This document shows, one piece after another, positions 24,905 through 33,128 of a stretch of 64,000 nucleotides of DNA (its first letter is position 1; each line of letters starts with the position of its first letter). The notes under the pieces are model-generated. The model was given only the letters and a program-made list of their open reading frames with translations. It had not been told where the DNA came from and ran no database searches. The DNA lies in the NCBI GenBank assembly GCA_902761755.1, contig CACWLP010000008.1, positions 1 through 64,000 on the forward strand, given 5' to 3'. Source of the DNA: an uncultured Eubacteriales bacterium (GTDB lineage Bacteria > Bacillota > Clostridia > Christensenellales > Aristaeellaceae). The translations under genes were made by a program, and so were the position numbers.

Positions 24905-25201
24905 ATGGCCAACGACGAAGAACTGGACATCATCGAGCTGGAAGGCGACGACGGCGAACAGATCCGCCTGTGCGTGGAGCGCTATTTCTTCTACAACGGG
25001 GATGAATACGTGCTGCTCAGCGACAAGTGCGATCTGCCCGAGGGCGAAGAGCCGTCCCACTACGTGATGAAGGTGCAGCCCCTGGAAGGCGAGGGCGAAA
25101 AGGACATGGAAGAATTCGTTCCCGTGGATGAGGACCTGATGGAGCAGCTGGTGCAGGTGGCGGAGAGCGTATTCGACGACGACGCGGACGGCGAAGACTG
25201 A
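24905..25201 (+). CDS. DUF1292 domain protein
   Basis: The 98-residue acidic protein has the DUF1292/YrzB pattern: DIIELEGDDGEQIRLCVERYFFYNGDEYVLLSD, then a Pro-Glu loop, then YVMKVQPLEGEGEKDMEEFVPVDEDLMEQL. The family is widespread in Clostridia and Bacilli, and its function is unknown. The protein is rich in Asp and Glu with no membrane segment. It is usually found beside ruvX or alaS; here it precedes uvrC by 14 bases and likely shares its transcript. The ATG follows AAAAAAGGAGGG. Confidence 0.88.
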   Translation: MANDEELDIIELEGDDGEQIRLCVERYFFYNGDEYVLLSDKCDLPEGEEPSHYVMKVQPLEGEGEKDMEEFVPVDEDLMEQLVQVAESVFDDDADGED

Positions 25202-25215
25202 TCCCGGGGATCCCC

Positions 25216-27078
25216 ATGAACGAAATCATCGCGCAGAAGCTGAAGCTGCTGCCCGATTCTCCCGGATGCTACCAGATGAAGGAGAACGGGAAGATCATCT
25301 ACGTGGGCAAGGCGGTGAACCTGAAAAACCGCGTGCGCAGCTATTTTCATGGCCGCGACCACACCCCCAAGGTGGCGGCCATGGTTTCGCATGTGGATGA
25401 TTTCGATATCCTTCTGTGCCGCACCAATCTGGAAGCGCTGATCCTGGAGTGCAACCTGATCAAGCTGCACCGGCCTTACTACAACATCCTGCTCAAGGAC
25501 GACAAGCACTATCCCTACATCCGCCTGGACCTGCGGGAGCCGTTCCCCCGGGTGGCCCTGGCCCGGAGGCAGGAGGCGGACGGCGGGCGGTATTTCGGCC
25601 CCTACATCGGGGCCACGGCGGTGAGGGAGGTGCTGGAGGCGCTCAAAAAGCTCTTCCCCCTGCGCACCTGCAGCCACCGCCTGCCGGAGCACGGGCCCAA
25701 GCGCCCCTGCATGAACTATGAGATCGGCCGGTGCCTGGGGCCCTGCTGCGGCAAGTGCACGGAGGAGGAGTACCGCGCCGTGGTGCAGCGGGTGCTCCGT
25801 TTCCTGGAGGGCCGGTATCAGGACGTGACCGCGGGGATCGAAAAGGACATGCGGGCCGCCGCCGCGGCGCTGCAGTTTGAAAAGGCCGCCCGGCTGCGGG
25901 ATCAGCTGCGGGACATCCAGGGCCTTATGCAGCGCCAGCAGGCCATCCAGACCAGCGGCGCAGAGCAGGACGTGTTCGCCATCGCCCAGGACGGCCTGGA
26001 CGCCATGGCTCAGGTGATGTACGTCCGGGGCGGCAAAATGGTGGGGGGCGACGCCTTCCCCCTGCCCCGGGAAGGAAAAGAGGACCCGGGCGAAGTGCTG
26101 TTCGATTTCATCGTGCAGTTCTACGATAACGACCGCCGCCCGGCCCGGGAGGTGCTCTGTCCCGGGCTGCCGGAGGAAATCGGCGCCGATCTCACGGAAT
26201 GGCTGCGCAGGGTCCGGGGCGGCGCGGTGACCCTCACCGTGCCCCAGCGGGGGGACAAGCGGGCGCTGACCCTGCTGGCGGAAAAAAACGCCCGGGAGGC
26301 CCTGGAAAAGCGCAACGCGAAAATGCAGGTGCACTACGAGCGCACCGTGGGGGCCGTGGAGGAGCTGGCCCGGTGCATCGGGCTGGACACCGTGCCCCGG
26401 CGCATCGAGGGCTACGATATATCCAACACCCAGGGGCAGCAGAACGTGGCCTCCATGGTGGTGTTCCTGGACGGCGAGCCCGCGCCCAAGGAGTACCGGC
26501 GTTACCGGATCAAGAGCTTTGAAGGCGCCAACGATTTCGCCGCCATGAACGAGGTGCTCTCCCGCCGGTTCCGCCGCTGCTTTGCGCAGGAGGAAAAGGA
26601 CCGCTGGCCGCTTCCCGATCTGGTGCTCATCGACGGCGGGCCGGAGCAGCTTTCCTTCGCCCGGGACGCCATGCTGAAGGCGGGCGCGGACGTGCCCATG
26701 TTCGGCCTAGCCAAGCGGCTGGAGGAGATCTTCCTCCCCGGCCGGGAGGACAGCATCCTCATCGACCATCATTCCCCCGCCCTGCACCTGATCCAGCGCA
26801 TCCGCGACGAAGCCCACCGCTTCGCCATCACCTATCACCGGGGGCTGCGGGGCAAGGCGTCCGTCCACAGCGCCCTGGAGGATATTCCCGGGGTGGGCCC
26901 GAATCGGCGGCGGGCGCTGCTGCAGTACTTCAAATCCGTGAAGGCCATCAAAGAAGCGGATTTGGAAGCGCTACGGAAGGCGCCCGGCATGAACGCCCCG
27001 GCTGCGGAGGCCGTGTACGCCTGGGCGCATCCGGACGAGGGAGAGAATCAGGAGGGTCAAGGGCGTGGAACGGTATGA
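25216..27078 (+). CDS. uvrC: Excinuclease ABC subunit C
   Basis: UvrC makes both incisions in nucleotide excision repair after UvrAB has marked the damage. The 620-residue protein has the N-terminal GIY-YIG domain (DSPGCYQMKENGKIIYVGKA, residues 13-32), a zinc or iron-sulfur type cysteine set (CMNYEIGRCLGPCCGKC, about residue 165) and the UVR motif (EKAARLRDQLRDIQ). The RNase H-like C-terminal nuclease has EGYDISNTQGQQNVASMVVF and VLIDGGPEQ, and a C-terminal HhH pair with GVGPNRRRALLQYF. All catalytic parts are present. The next gene overlaps its end by 14 bases. Confidence 0.97.
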   Translation: MNEIIAQKLKLLPDSPGCYQMKENGKIIYVGKAVNLKNRVRSYFHGRDHTPKVAAMVSHVDDFDILLCRTNLEALILECNLIKLHRPYYNILLKDDKHYPYIRLDLREPFPRVALARRQEADGGRYFGPYIGATAVREVLEALKKLFPLRTCSHRLPEHGPKRPCMNYEIGRCLGPCCGKCTEEEYRAVVQRVLRFLEGRYQDVTAGIEKDMRAAAAALQFEKAARLRDQLRDIQGLMQRQQAIQTSGAEQDVFAIAQDGLDAMAQVMYVRGGKMVGGDAFPLPREGKEDPGEVLFDFIVQFYDNDRRPAREVLCPGLPEEIGADLTEWLRRVRGGAVTLTVPQRGDKRALTLLAEKNAREALEKRNAKMQVHYERTVGAVEELARCIGLDTVPRRIEGYDISNTQGQQNVASMVVFLDGEPAPKEYRRYRIKSFEGANDFAAMNEVLSRRFRRCFAQEEKDRWPLPDLVLIDGGPEQLSFARDAMLKAGADVPMFGLAKRLEEIFLPGREDSILIDHHSPALHLIQRIRDEAHRFAITYHRGLRGKASVHSALEDIPGVGPNRRRALLQYFKSVKAIKEADLEALRKAPGMNAPAAEAVYAWAHPDEGENQEGQGRGTV

Positions 27079-27475
27079 ATTGACCGAAACGGACCATCTG
27101 CTCATCTCCAAGGGGCTGGAAGTGCTTGCCGCAAATTTTGATGACGGCGTATACAACCACACCGTGGGCTGTGCCCTGCTGTGTAAAAGCGGCCATATCT
27201 ATCAGGGCGTCAACTGCGACGGCATCCACGGCGCCTGCGCCGAGTACGTTACCATGGGCATGGCCATTTCCGCCGGGGAACGGGAATTTGACACCATCGT
27301 GGCCGTGCACGAAAAACACGTGAACCGCGTGATCCCGCCCTGCGGGAACTGCCGTCAGATGCTGTTTGAGTATTGCCCGGACATCCAGGTGATCGTCAAT
27401 GATGAACAGGGCAGGCTGATCAAGGTGAGGGCCAGGGATTTACTGCCATTTGCCTGGCAGACCGTGATCTGCTGA
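27065..27475 (+). CDS. Cytidine/blasticidin-S deaminase-like protein
   Basis: The 136-residue product belongs to the cytidine deaminase fold. Zinc ligands and the catalytic Glu appear in DGIHGACAEYVTMGMAI (Cys-Ala-Glu, about residues 59-61) and in PPCGNCRQMLFEYCPD (PCxxC, about residues 92-97). The sequence resembles blasticidin-S deaminase-like and orphan Cdd proteins more than the classic Cdd. A role in pyrimidine salvage is possible. It starts at GTG 27065, overlapping the uvrC stop, with AGGAGGTC upstream. It is translationally coupled to uvrC. Substrate is not predictable. Confidence 0.82.
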   Translation: MERYELTETDHLLISKGLEVLAANFDDGVYNHTVGCALLCKSGHIYQGVNCDGIHGACAEYVTMGMAISAGEREFDTIVAVHEKHVNRVIPPCGNCRQMLFEYCPDIQVIVNDEQGRLIKVRARDLLPFAWQTVIC

Positions 27476-27568
27476 TCGGGGACAAAACCTTCCGGCGCCG
27501 CTGGAATCATTCAAGTCCGTAAAAGCCATCAGGAAAACGAAATTGAAACAGGAACCGGGAGGGCGAGC

Positions 27569-28057
27569 ATGCGACTGATACGGATTGACGATTCCCAAGC
27601 CGCCGACGCGGCGGTGCTGCTGGCGGATTTCCGGGTGACGCTGCGGGGATATAAGGGCATTGCGTCCGAACCGGACGTGCCGGACGCCCTGGAGGAAATA
27701 CAGGAATACCTGCACAAGGGCTGGCCCGTTTTCGCCGTGGAGGACGACGGCGCGCTGGCGGGGTACATGGTGCTGCGCATCGAGGAAGGCGTGCTGTGGG
27801 TGGAGCACCTCTTTGTCCGCCCCGAGTGCCGGCGGCGGGGCGCGGCGTCGATGCTGTTTGAAAAAGCGCAGGAGATCGCCCGTTCCATGGGAGAGGACAC
27901 GGTTTACAATTTCGTTCATCCCAATAACGACGGCATGATCGCCTTCCTGCGCGCCAAGGGCTACACGGTGCTGAACCTGATCGAGATCCGGAAGCCTTAC
28001 AAAGACGAAACCCCGAAAACGTCCATCCGGGTGGGAAATCATACATTCGATTATTAA
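27569..28057 (+). CDS. GNAT family N-acetyltransferase
   Basis: The 162-residue product shows the GNAT acetyl-CoA binding motif VEHLFVRPECRRRGAASMLFEKAQE (motif A; pyrophosphate loop R-R-R-G-A). The beta strand FAVEDDGALAGYMVLRI comes before it and NPNND-like HPNNDGMIAFLRAKGYTVLNLIEIRK after it. The acceptor is unknown. The ATG is preceded by GGGAGGGCGAG. It follows the deaminase gene by about 90 bases, and a run of tandem repeats begins 40 bases after its stop. Confidence 0.87.
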   Translation: MRLIRIDDSQAADAAVLLADFRVTLRGYKGIASEPDVPDALEEIQEYLHKGWPVFAVEDDGALAGYMVLRIEEGVLWVEHLFVRPECRRRGAASMLFEKAQEIARSMGEDTVYNFVHPNNDGMIAFLRAKGYTVLNLIEIRKPYKDETPKTSIRVGNHTFDY

Positions 28058-28097
28058 CCCCATCAGGCGCCCCAGGCCTACTTTCCAGGAAGCGATA

Positions 28098-28390
28098 CCC
28101 CCTCAGGCGCTCCGCGCCAGCTCCCCCAGAGGGAGAGCTGTTTCACGGCAGCACTGAAAGCTGGCTTTCAGGAAAGAAATCCTTCCCCTCGCTTGCTTTA
28201 CTGCTTCTCCCCCAAAGGACCCCCTCAAGCGCTCCGCGCCAGCTCCCCCAGGGGGAGAGCCGTTTCTCGGCAGCACTCAAAGCTGGCTTTCAGGAAAGAA
28301 ATCCTTCCCCTCGCTTGCTTTACTGCTTCTCCCCCAAAGGACCCCCCTCAGGCGCTCCGCGCCAGCTCCCCCAGGGGGAGAGCTGTCTCC
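28098..28390. repeat. Tandem repeat of about 122 bases, two and a half units
   Basis: Units begin at 28098, 28220 and 28343, the last one partial, and are almost identical. Each contains TCAGGCGCTCCGCGCCAGCT, a CCCAGGGGGAGAGC stretch, and GAAAGCTGGCTTTCAGGAAAG. They are short-spaced copies of a type of intergenic element seen in many gut Clostridia. This fills most of the 493-base gap before the DUF559 remnant. I see no conserved open frame in the repeat. Confidence 0.85.
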
Positions 28391-28475
28391 TTGTATCGCT
28401 GTGTATTATCTCCCCAAAAGGAGCGCCGCTTCACTCAATCCTCTCCCGCGCTTTGCGCCGATCATCCAACAGAAA

Positions 28476-28496
28476 ACCTCCCCCTGTGGGGGAGGT
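28476..28496. repeat. ACCTCCCCC/GGGGGAGGT hairpin element
   Basis: A perfect hairpin with loop TGT is followed by GCCCGAAGGGCGGAGAGGG. This is the common GGGAGGTGCCCGAAGGGCGG intergenic motif of gut Firmicutes. It stands right in front of the broken DUF559 gene. Confidence 0.7.
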
Positions 28497-28550
28497 GCCC
28501 GAAGGGCGGAGAGGGCGATCTTTCCACCCGGAACGAAGGGAGCATTTTCC

Positions 28551-28949
28551 GTGCCGATCCCCAAAAATAACGCCCTTCTTCCCCTTGCACGTACCCTGCG
28601 GAAAAACATGACCCCGCAGGAGAAAAAGCTGTAGTATCTGTTTCTCCGTAACTACCCGGTCAAAATCTACCGGCAGCGTATCATCGGTTCCTGCATCGTG
28701 GATTTTTACTGCGCCTCCGCCAAACTGGTGATCGAAATCGACGGATCGCAGCATTACACGAACGAAGGCTATTCCCGGGATTGGAAAAGATCCGATTATC
28801 TGGAAAGCTGCGGTTTACAGGTAATGCGTTTTACCAACCGGGAAGTGGACCGCCATCTGGAATCCGTCTGCGCTGAAATAGGCAGAACCATCCGATCAAA
28901 AACCGACCCGGACGCAAGCCCCGGCTTTGCTTCCGGCACAGACAATTAA
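28551..28949 (+). pseudogene. DUF559 endonuclease-like gene interrupted by one in-frame TAG
   Basis: From the GTG at 28551 the frame reads MPIPKNNALLPLARTLRKN MTPQEKKL, then TAG at 28632-28634. It goes on as YLFLRNYPVKIYRQRII, DFYCASAKLVIEIDGSQHY and DYLESCGLQVMRFTNREV to 28949. This is a full DUF559 domain (Vsr/PD-(D/E)xK-like fold) with the catalytic Asp, Glu and Lys-type positions. Relatives have Trp where the TAG stands (KKLWYLFLR), so a single TGG-to-TAG change explains it. The rest is intact, so the change is recent, a sequencing error, or a readthrough site. DUF559 genes often travel with repeat-rich DNA like that upstream. Confidence 0.8.
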
Positions 28950-28962
28950 AGGAGGAACCATT

Positions 28963-29964
28963 TTGAGCACATCCCGTTTCGCATTATTCGTGGATTTGGA
29001 AAACTGCGGGGCCAAGGCCCCCACCCTCAACAGCATCCTGGACAAGGTGAAGATCCGGGGCGACATCCTGCTGGGCAAGGTATACGGCTATACCGACCGG
29101 TTCAGCGACCTGAAAGAGGTGCTCCTGTCGAACACCTTCACCGTGGTGCCCTCCATCCGCTACGGCTACGCCCAGAAAAACAACGCCGACATCATGCTGG
29201 TGCTGGACGCCCTGGAGGTGGCTTATACGAACCCCCTGATCGACTCCTTCTGCATCGTCAGCGGCGACAGCGATTATACGCCGCTGGTGGGGCGCCTCAA
29301 GAGCATGGGCAAATTCGTCCTGGGCATCAGCCGCAGCGAGGTGGCCAGCAGCATTTTCATCAACGCCTGCAACGAATTCCAGTTCCTGGAGACCGTCAGC
29401 TCCTCCGTCAGCCGCAACGGCAAGCGCGTCAGCCGCAAGCCCGCCAAGGACGAACCGTTGGACGCCGCGGGCCTCAACAAGCTGCTGGAAGGCATCCTCA
29501 GCGAGCAGACCGACGAGGACGATATGTATGCCAGCGAGCTCAAGGGCGTGCTGCTGCGCCTGCGGCCCGATTTCAACGAAAAAGCCTTCGGCTGCGCGTC
29601 CTTCGGCAAGCTGCTGAACAAGCTGGCCGCCCAGTTCGGCACCATCCGGGTGAAGAACGACAATTACAACATGCTGGTATCCCTGAACGCCGACGCCCCG
29701 GACGACGCCGCCGGCAAGCGGCAGCTCACCCCGGACACCTGGCGCGCCGCCTTCACCGAACAGCTGCAGCATTACAAGGACGACGGCTTCGAGCGGGTGA
29801 ACCCCTCCATCCTCAAGGCCGACATCCAGGCCGCCTACCCCGATTATTCCGAACGCGCCATCGGCTTCAAGCGCTTCTCCGACGTGCTGCGCCAGATGGA
29901 AAAAGAAAAGCTGCTGGCCCTGGAAACGGACGAGCAGAAAAATATCCTGGTGAAAATGCTGTAA
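28963..29964 (+). CDS. NYN (PIN-like) nuclease domain protein with OST-HTH/LOTUS domains
   Basis: The 333-residue product starts with a LabA/DUF88-type NYN domain: FALFVDLENCGAKAPTLNSILDKV, then NNADIMLVLDALEVAY and FCIVSGDSDYTPLVGRLKSMGKFVLGISRS. The conserved acidic residues of the RNase site are present. Two winged-helix OST-HTH/LOTUS domains follow (about residues 165-235 and 255-330), each ending in a KRFSDVLRQMEK-like block. The family is thought to cleave or bind RNA; eukaryotic relatives include MARF1. A TTG start at 28963 is chosen because AAAGGAGG lies 8 bases upstream and the NYN domain starts right after. It ends in a strong hairpin at 30026. Confidence 0.9.
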   Translation: MSTSRFALFVDLENCGAKAPTLNSILDKVKIRGDILLGKVYGYTDRFSDLKEVLLSNTFTVVPSIRYGYAQKNNADIMLVLDALEVAYTNPLIDSFCIVSGDSDYTPLVGRLKSMGKFVLGISRSEVASSIFINACNEFQFLETVSSSVSRNGKRVSRKPAKDEPLDAAGLNKLLEGILSEQTDEDDMYASELKGVLLRLRPDFNEKAFGCASFGKLLNKLAAQFGTIRVKNDNYNMLVSLNADAPDDAAGKRQLTPDTWRAAFTEQLQHYKDDGFERVNPSILKADIQAAYPDYSERAIGFKRFSDVLRQMEKEKLLALETDEQKNILVKML

Positions 29965-30025
29965 TCTCCGCCCGTTTCTTTCGGACCGGGAGGGGCGGCA
30001 GGATCGCATTCAAACAAATACAGAA

Positions 30026-30059
30026 GCCCCGGGGAAAACGTCGACGCTTTCCCCGGGGC
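30026..30059. terminator. Bidirectional hairpin terminator
   Basis: GCCCCGGGGAAA and TTTCCCCGGGGC pair perfectly around a 10-base loop, between the convergent NYN gene and the end of the pyr cluster row. Confidence 0.75.
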
Positions 30060-30078
30060 ATTTCTTCATTTTTTCCCG

Positions 30079-30591
30079 TCACGCCCGGAGCATTTCCATT
30101 TCAATGCATTTCCATCTTTCGCCCATGACGGCATATCCGGTGGGCGGCAGATCCGGGATTTCCCGGAAGCCCGCGGCGCGGTAGCAGCGGTAAGCCGCCG
30201 GGTTGTTTTCAAACACGCCCAGGGTGAGCCGCCGCGCGCCCAGCGCATCGAAGGCGTACCCCGCCGCCAGCCGCAGCATCTCCCTGCCCAGGCCCTGCCC
30301 CCGGCGGGCGCTGTCCACGATGACGAAGCCCAGGCGCGCCACGGTCCTTTCCGCATCCGTGAACCGCAGGATCAGATGGCCCGCGATGCTTTCCTCCTCC
30401 ATCGCGGTCAGGGGATAAAACTGCCCCGCCGGGCAGTCGCCGTTGCGGAGCAGGTATTTTTCGTTCATGTCCGCCGCAGTAATGGGAAAGGCCGGATACC
30501 GGTCCGCGCTCCACTGGCGCAGCGCCTTTTCGTCCGGGATCCAGGATACGATGGTCTCCGCGTCTCCGGGGGCGTAAGGCCGCAGGATCAC
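30079..30591 (-). CDS. GNAT family N-acetyltransferase
   Basis: The 170-residue product has the RimJ/RimL-like GNAT layout: ILRPYAPGDAETIVSWIPDE at the N-terminus, LGFVIVDSARRGQGLGREMLRLAAGYAF (acetyl-CoA loop RRGQGLG) and LGVFENNPAAYRCYRAAGF. The GTG start at 30591 overlaps the degV stop codon (GTGA), so the two genes are coupled; the longer open frame is not used because it runs through degV. It is the last gene of the long minus-strand row. The target is unknown. Confidence 0.85.
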   Translation of the reverse strand: MILRPYAPGDAETIVSWIPDEKALRQWSADRYPAFPITAADMNEKYLLRNGDCPAGQFYPLTAMEEESIAGHLILRFTDAERTVARLGFVIVDSARRGQGLGREMLRLAAGYAFDALGARRLTLGVFENNPAAYRCYRAAGFREIPDLPPTGYAVMGERWKCIEMEMLRA

Positions 30592-31460
30592 CGGTCGTCC
30601 CCCAGGAAGAACACCGCCAGGGTGCCCGGCCCGGAATGGGCGCCGATGATGGCCCCGATGGGGGCGATCATCACGTTTCCCGGCTCGAAGCCCAGGGCGC
30701 GGATGGCTTCCAGGGTATATTCCGCGTCTGCCCGGCAGTCGCCATGGCCGATGAACAGGGTCTGCCCCGCTTTGGGATTGGCCCGTTCCGCCACCTTTTC
30801 CGCCAGGCGCTTCAGGGATTTTTTCCGCCCCTGCACCTTCTCCATGGGGATCAGCTTGCCTTCGTAATCCACGTGCAGCACGGGCTTGATATTCAGCATG
30901 CTGCCCATGAACGCCGCCGTGGCGCTGACCCGGCCGCCCCGCCGCAGCGTATCCAGATCCGCCACGGTGAACCAATGGTTGAACCGCTGGCGGTTATCCA
31001 CCAGCCAGCGGGCGGTTTCGTCGATGCTCATGCCCGCGGCCCGCTTTTGGATGGCGTAATGCACGAACAGGCCCTGGCCCACGGAGGCGCACAGGGAATC
31101 CACCACCACGATCTTGGCCCCGGGGAACTCCTCCGAAGTCATGCCCTGGGCCAGCAGCGCCGCCTGATACGTGCCGGACAGGCCGGAGGAAAACACGATG
31201 CACAATATCTCCTCGCCCTGCCCCGCCAGCTTGCGGAACATCTCCTGATATTCCACGGCGCTGACCTGGGAGGTGGTGGCCATCTTCCCGCCGCGTACCG
31301 CCTCATAGAAGGGATGCCAGGTGGCCTCGTCCCCGGGAACGCAGGGATGATCCTCCCCGTCCATGCGGTAGGTCATGGGCATCACGGCCAGCTTTTCCAC
31401 TTTTTCCACATATTCCTTGGGCAAATCGCACGCCGCGTCCGTTACGATCCAGAACGACAT
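30588..31460 (-). CDS. DegV family fatty-acid-binding protein
   Basis: DegV/FakB proteins hold a fatty acid for phosphorylation by FakA kinases. The 290-residue length is normal. Hallmarks are IVTDAACDLPKEYVEKV at the start, MATTSQVSAVEYQEMF, CIVFSSGLSGTYQAALLA (the acid-binding Ser loop), and ADLDTLRRGGRVS with PVLHVDYEGKLIPMEKVQGRKK. The C-terminal HSGPGTLAVFFLGD carries the conserved His-Ser-Gly-Pro-Gly. The ATG at 31460 begins the homology. It follows luxS by 20 bases. No FakA gene is in the window. Confidence 0.93.
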   Translation of the reverse strand: MSFWIVTDAACDLPKEYVEKVEKLAVMPMTYRMDGEDHPCVPGDEATWHPFYEAVRGGKMATTSQVSAVEYQEMFRKLAGQGEEILCIVFSSGLSGTYQAALLAQGMTSEEFPGAKIVVVDSLCASVGQGLFVHYAIQKRAAGMSIDETARWLVDNRQRFNHWFTVADLDTLRRGGRVSATAAFMGSMLNIKPVLHVDYEGKLIPMEKVQGRKKSLKRLAEKVAERANPKAGQTLFIGHGDCRADAEYTLEAIRALGFEPGNVMIAPIGAIIGAHSGPGTLAVFFLGDDR

Positions 31461-31480
31461 CTTTCGTATCCCCCTCCTGT

Positions 31481-31945
31481 TTATTCCGGATACCTGAGCT
31501 GCGGCGTTTCCAGCGCCGCCAGGTACCGCCGGGCGTAATATTTCGCCATATCCGGGTTCTGATCCTGATAATTCCCGCATTCCTCCGGGCTGGCCCCGGG
31601 AACGGGGCCGGAAAAATCCAGGATGAAGCGCAGCATATCCCGCACCAGGGGCAGCGCGTCCTCCGCCTCCAGGCGGCCGAACATCACCAGATAAAACCCC
31701 GTGCGGCAGCCCATGGGGCCAAAATAAATGATCCTGTCCTTCTCCGGGCCGCTGCGCAGGTACGTGGCCCCCAGGTGCTCCAGGGTGTGCACCGCCGGGG
31801 TGTCCATCACCGGCTCCAGGTTGGGCCGGGTAAAGCGCAGATCGAAGGTGGTGACGGGGCGCTCCTCCCCGCCGTCCCGGCGGCTCACGTACAGCCCCGG
31901 CAGCAGCCGGGTATGGTCCACCCGGAACGATGCGATCTTTTCCAT
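31481..31945 (-). CDS. luxS: S-ribosylhomocysteine lyase
   Basis: LuxS splits S-ribosylhomocysteine to homocysteine and the autoinducer-2 precursor. The 154-residue protein has the metal site HTLEHLGATYLR (His and His of HxxEH, about residues 53-57), the catalytic cysteine in GCRTGFYLVMFG and the third ligand Cys in ECGNYQDQNPDMAKYYARRYL. Its placement behind the pyrimidine genes rather than with methionine or pfs genes is unusual, but the spacing (63 bases after pyrB) suggests shared transcription. Confidence 0.96.
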   Translation of the reverse strand: MEKIASFRVDHTRLLPGLYVSRRDGGEERPVTTFDLRFTRPNLEPVMDTPAVHTLEHLGATYLRSGPEKDRIIYFGPMGCRTGFYLVMFGRLEAEDALPLVRDMLRFILDFSGPVPGASPEECGNYQDQNPDMAKYYARRYLAALETPQLRYPE

Positions 31946-32008
31946 GCTTCCCTCCGTATCAACAGGGTATGTTCATTATACCGCAAAGCGCGCTTTTTGT
32001 CATCCCCG

Positions 32009-33109
32009 TCACATCTGCTCCATCTCGCAGTAGGCGCACACGTACTTGGTGGGGATGCGGGTCAGCTGCCCGTGGCGCATCACCTGATGCACCGGATAGA
32101 ACAGCGGCTCCAGCCCCTGCTCGGTGGAGGAAATGCAGCGCGGGTTCCGGCATTTTTTCCCCGTGGTGATGAGCACCCTCCCGGGCCTGGGGGGAAGAGC
32201 GGTTTCTCCCATGAGCTTGAGGATCAGCGCCTTGCGCATGATCTTGCCGTACATCACCTGCTTGAAATAGCAGGCCCGGGGATCTGCGTCCACCTTCCCG
32301 TCGATCTCGTTCACCCGGGGCAGGGGGTGCATCACGATCATATCCTGCTTCGCCAGGCGCATTTTTTCTTCGTCCAGAATGTAGCTGTCCTTGAGCCGCA
32401 GGTATTCCTCTGCGCTGAAAAAGCGCTCCTGCTGGATACGGGTCATGTACAGCGCGTCCAGGCCGCCGATCTCCTCCTCCAGGGATTCCGCTTCCTTGTA
32501 AGGGATGCCCGCTTCCGCCAGTTCCGCCACGATGTTTCCCGGCACCCGCAGCTCCCGGGGAGAAATGAGGATGAATTCGTTGCCCGGATACCGGCTCAGC
32601 GCCCCGATCAGGGAATGCACCGTGCGGCCGAATTTGAGATCCCCGCACAGGCCGATCTTCAGATGGTCCAGCCGGCCTTTCTCGCGCCTGAGGGTCATCA
32701 GATCCGCCAGGGTCTGGGTGGGGTGATGGTGGCCGCCGTCCCCGGCGTTGATCACCGGCACCGTGGAGGACTGCACCGCCGCCCAGGGCGCGCCCTCCAG
32801 GGGATGGCGCATGGCGATGATGTCGGCGTAGCAGCCCACGGTGCGCACGGTATCCCGGACGGATTCGCCCTTGGCGGCGGAGGAATTGTTCGCCCCCGCA
32901 AAGCCGATCACGTGGCCGCCCAGCTCGTACATGGCGGCTTCGAAGGACAGCCGCGTACGGGTGGAAGGCTCGAAAAACAGCGTGGCCAGCTTCTTCCCTT
33001 CCATGGCCTTTTCATATTTTTCCGGGTGGGCCTCAATGTCCGCCGCCGTATCCAGCAGCGCGTCCAATTCCTCCACCGTCAGATCCGTGATGCTCAGCAA
33101 ATGGCGCAT
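32009..33109 (-). CDS. pyrB: Aspartate carbamoyltransferase with C-terminal PyrI-like zinc domain
   Basis: PyrB joins carbamoyl phosphate and aspartate, the committed step to UMP. The first 305 residues are a full catalytic chain with [16 protein letters not shown] (carbamoyl-phosphate loop), the [11 protein letters not shown] block and [11 protein letters not shown]. The last 60 residues carry [18 protein letters not shown] and VCAYCE, the four-cysteine zinc domain that ends PyrI regulatory chains (CxNxxCI ... CxYC). The PyrI allosteric domain itself is absent. This is a catalytic chain fused to the zinc domain, 366 residues in all. Zinc-mediated contacts between chains are likely, but CTP control through a PyrI is not. 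Confidence 0.95.
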   Translation of the reverse strand: MRHLLSITDLTVEELDALLDTAADIEAHPEKYEKAMEGKKLATLFFEPSTRTRLSFEAAMYELGGHVIGFAGANNSSAAKGESVRDTVRTVGCYADIIAMRHPLEGAPWAAVQSSTVPVINAGDGGHHHPTQTLADLMTLRREKGRLDHLKIGLCGDLKFGRTVHSLIGALSRYPGNEFILISPRELRVPGNIVAELAEAGIPYKEAESLEEEIGGLDALYMTRIQQERFFSAEEYLRLKDSYILDEEKMRLAKQDMIVMHPLPRVNEIDGKVDADPRACYFKQVMYGKIMRKALILKLMGETALPPRPGRVLITTGKKCRNPRCISSTEQGLEPLFYPVHQVMRHGQLTRIPTKYVCAYCEMEQM

Positions 33110-33128
33110 GCCGGGCTCCTTTCTGTTC

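Noticed and set aside
28098-28390. Possible CRISPR array
   Set aside because: The units are about 122 bases long and identical throughout, with no short repeat alternating with unique spacers and no cas genes.
28963-29964. Anti-phage defence gene suggested by the NYN nuclease domain
   Set aside because: No defence partners are near, and NYN/LOTUS proteins of this size are common chromosomal genes.
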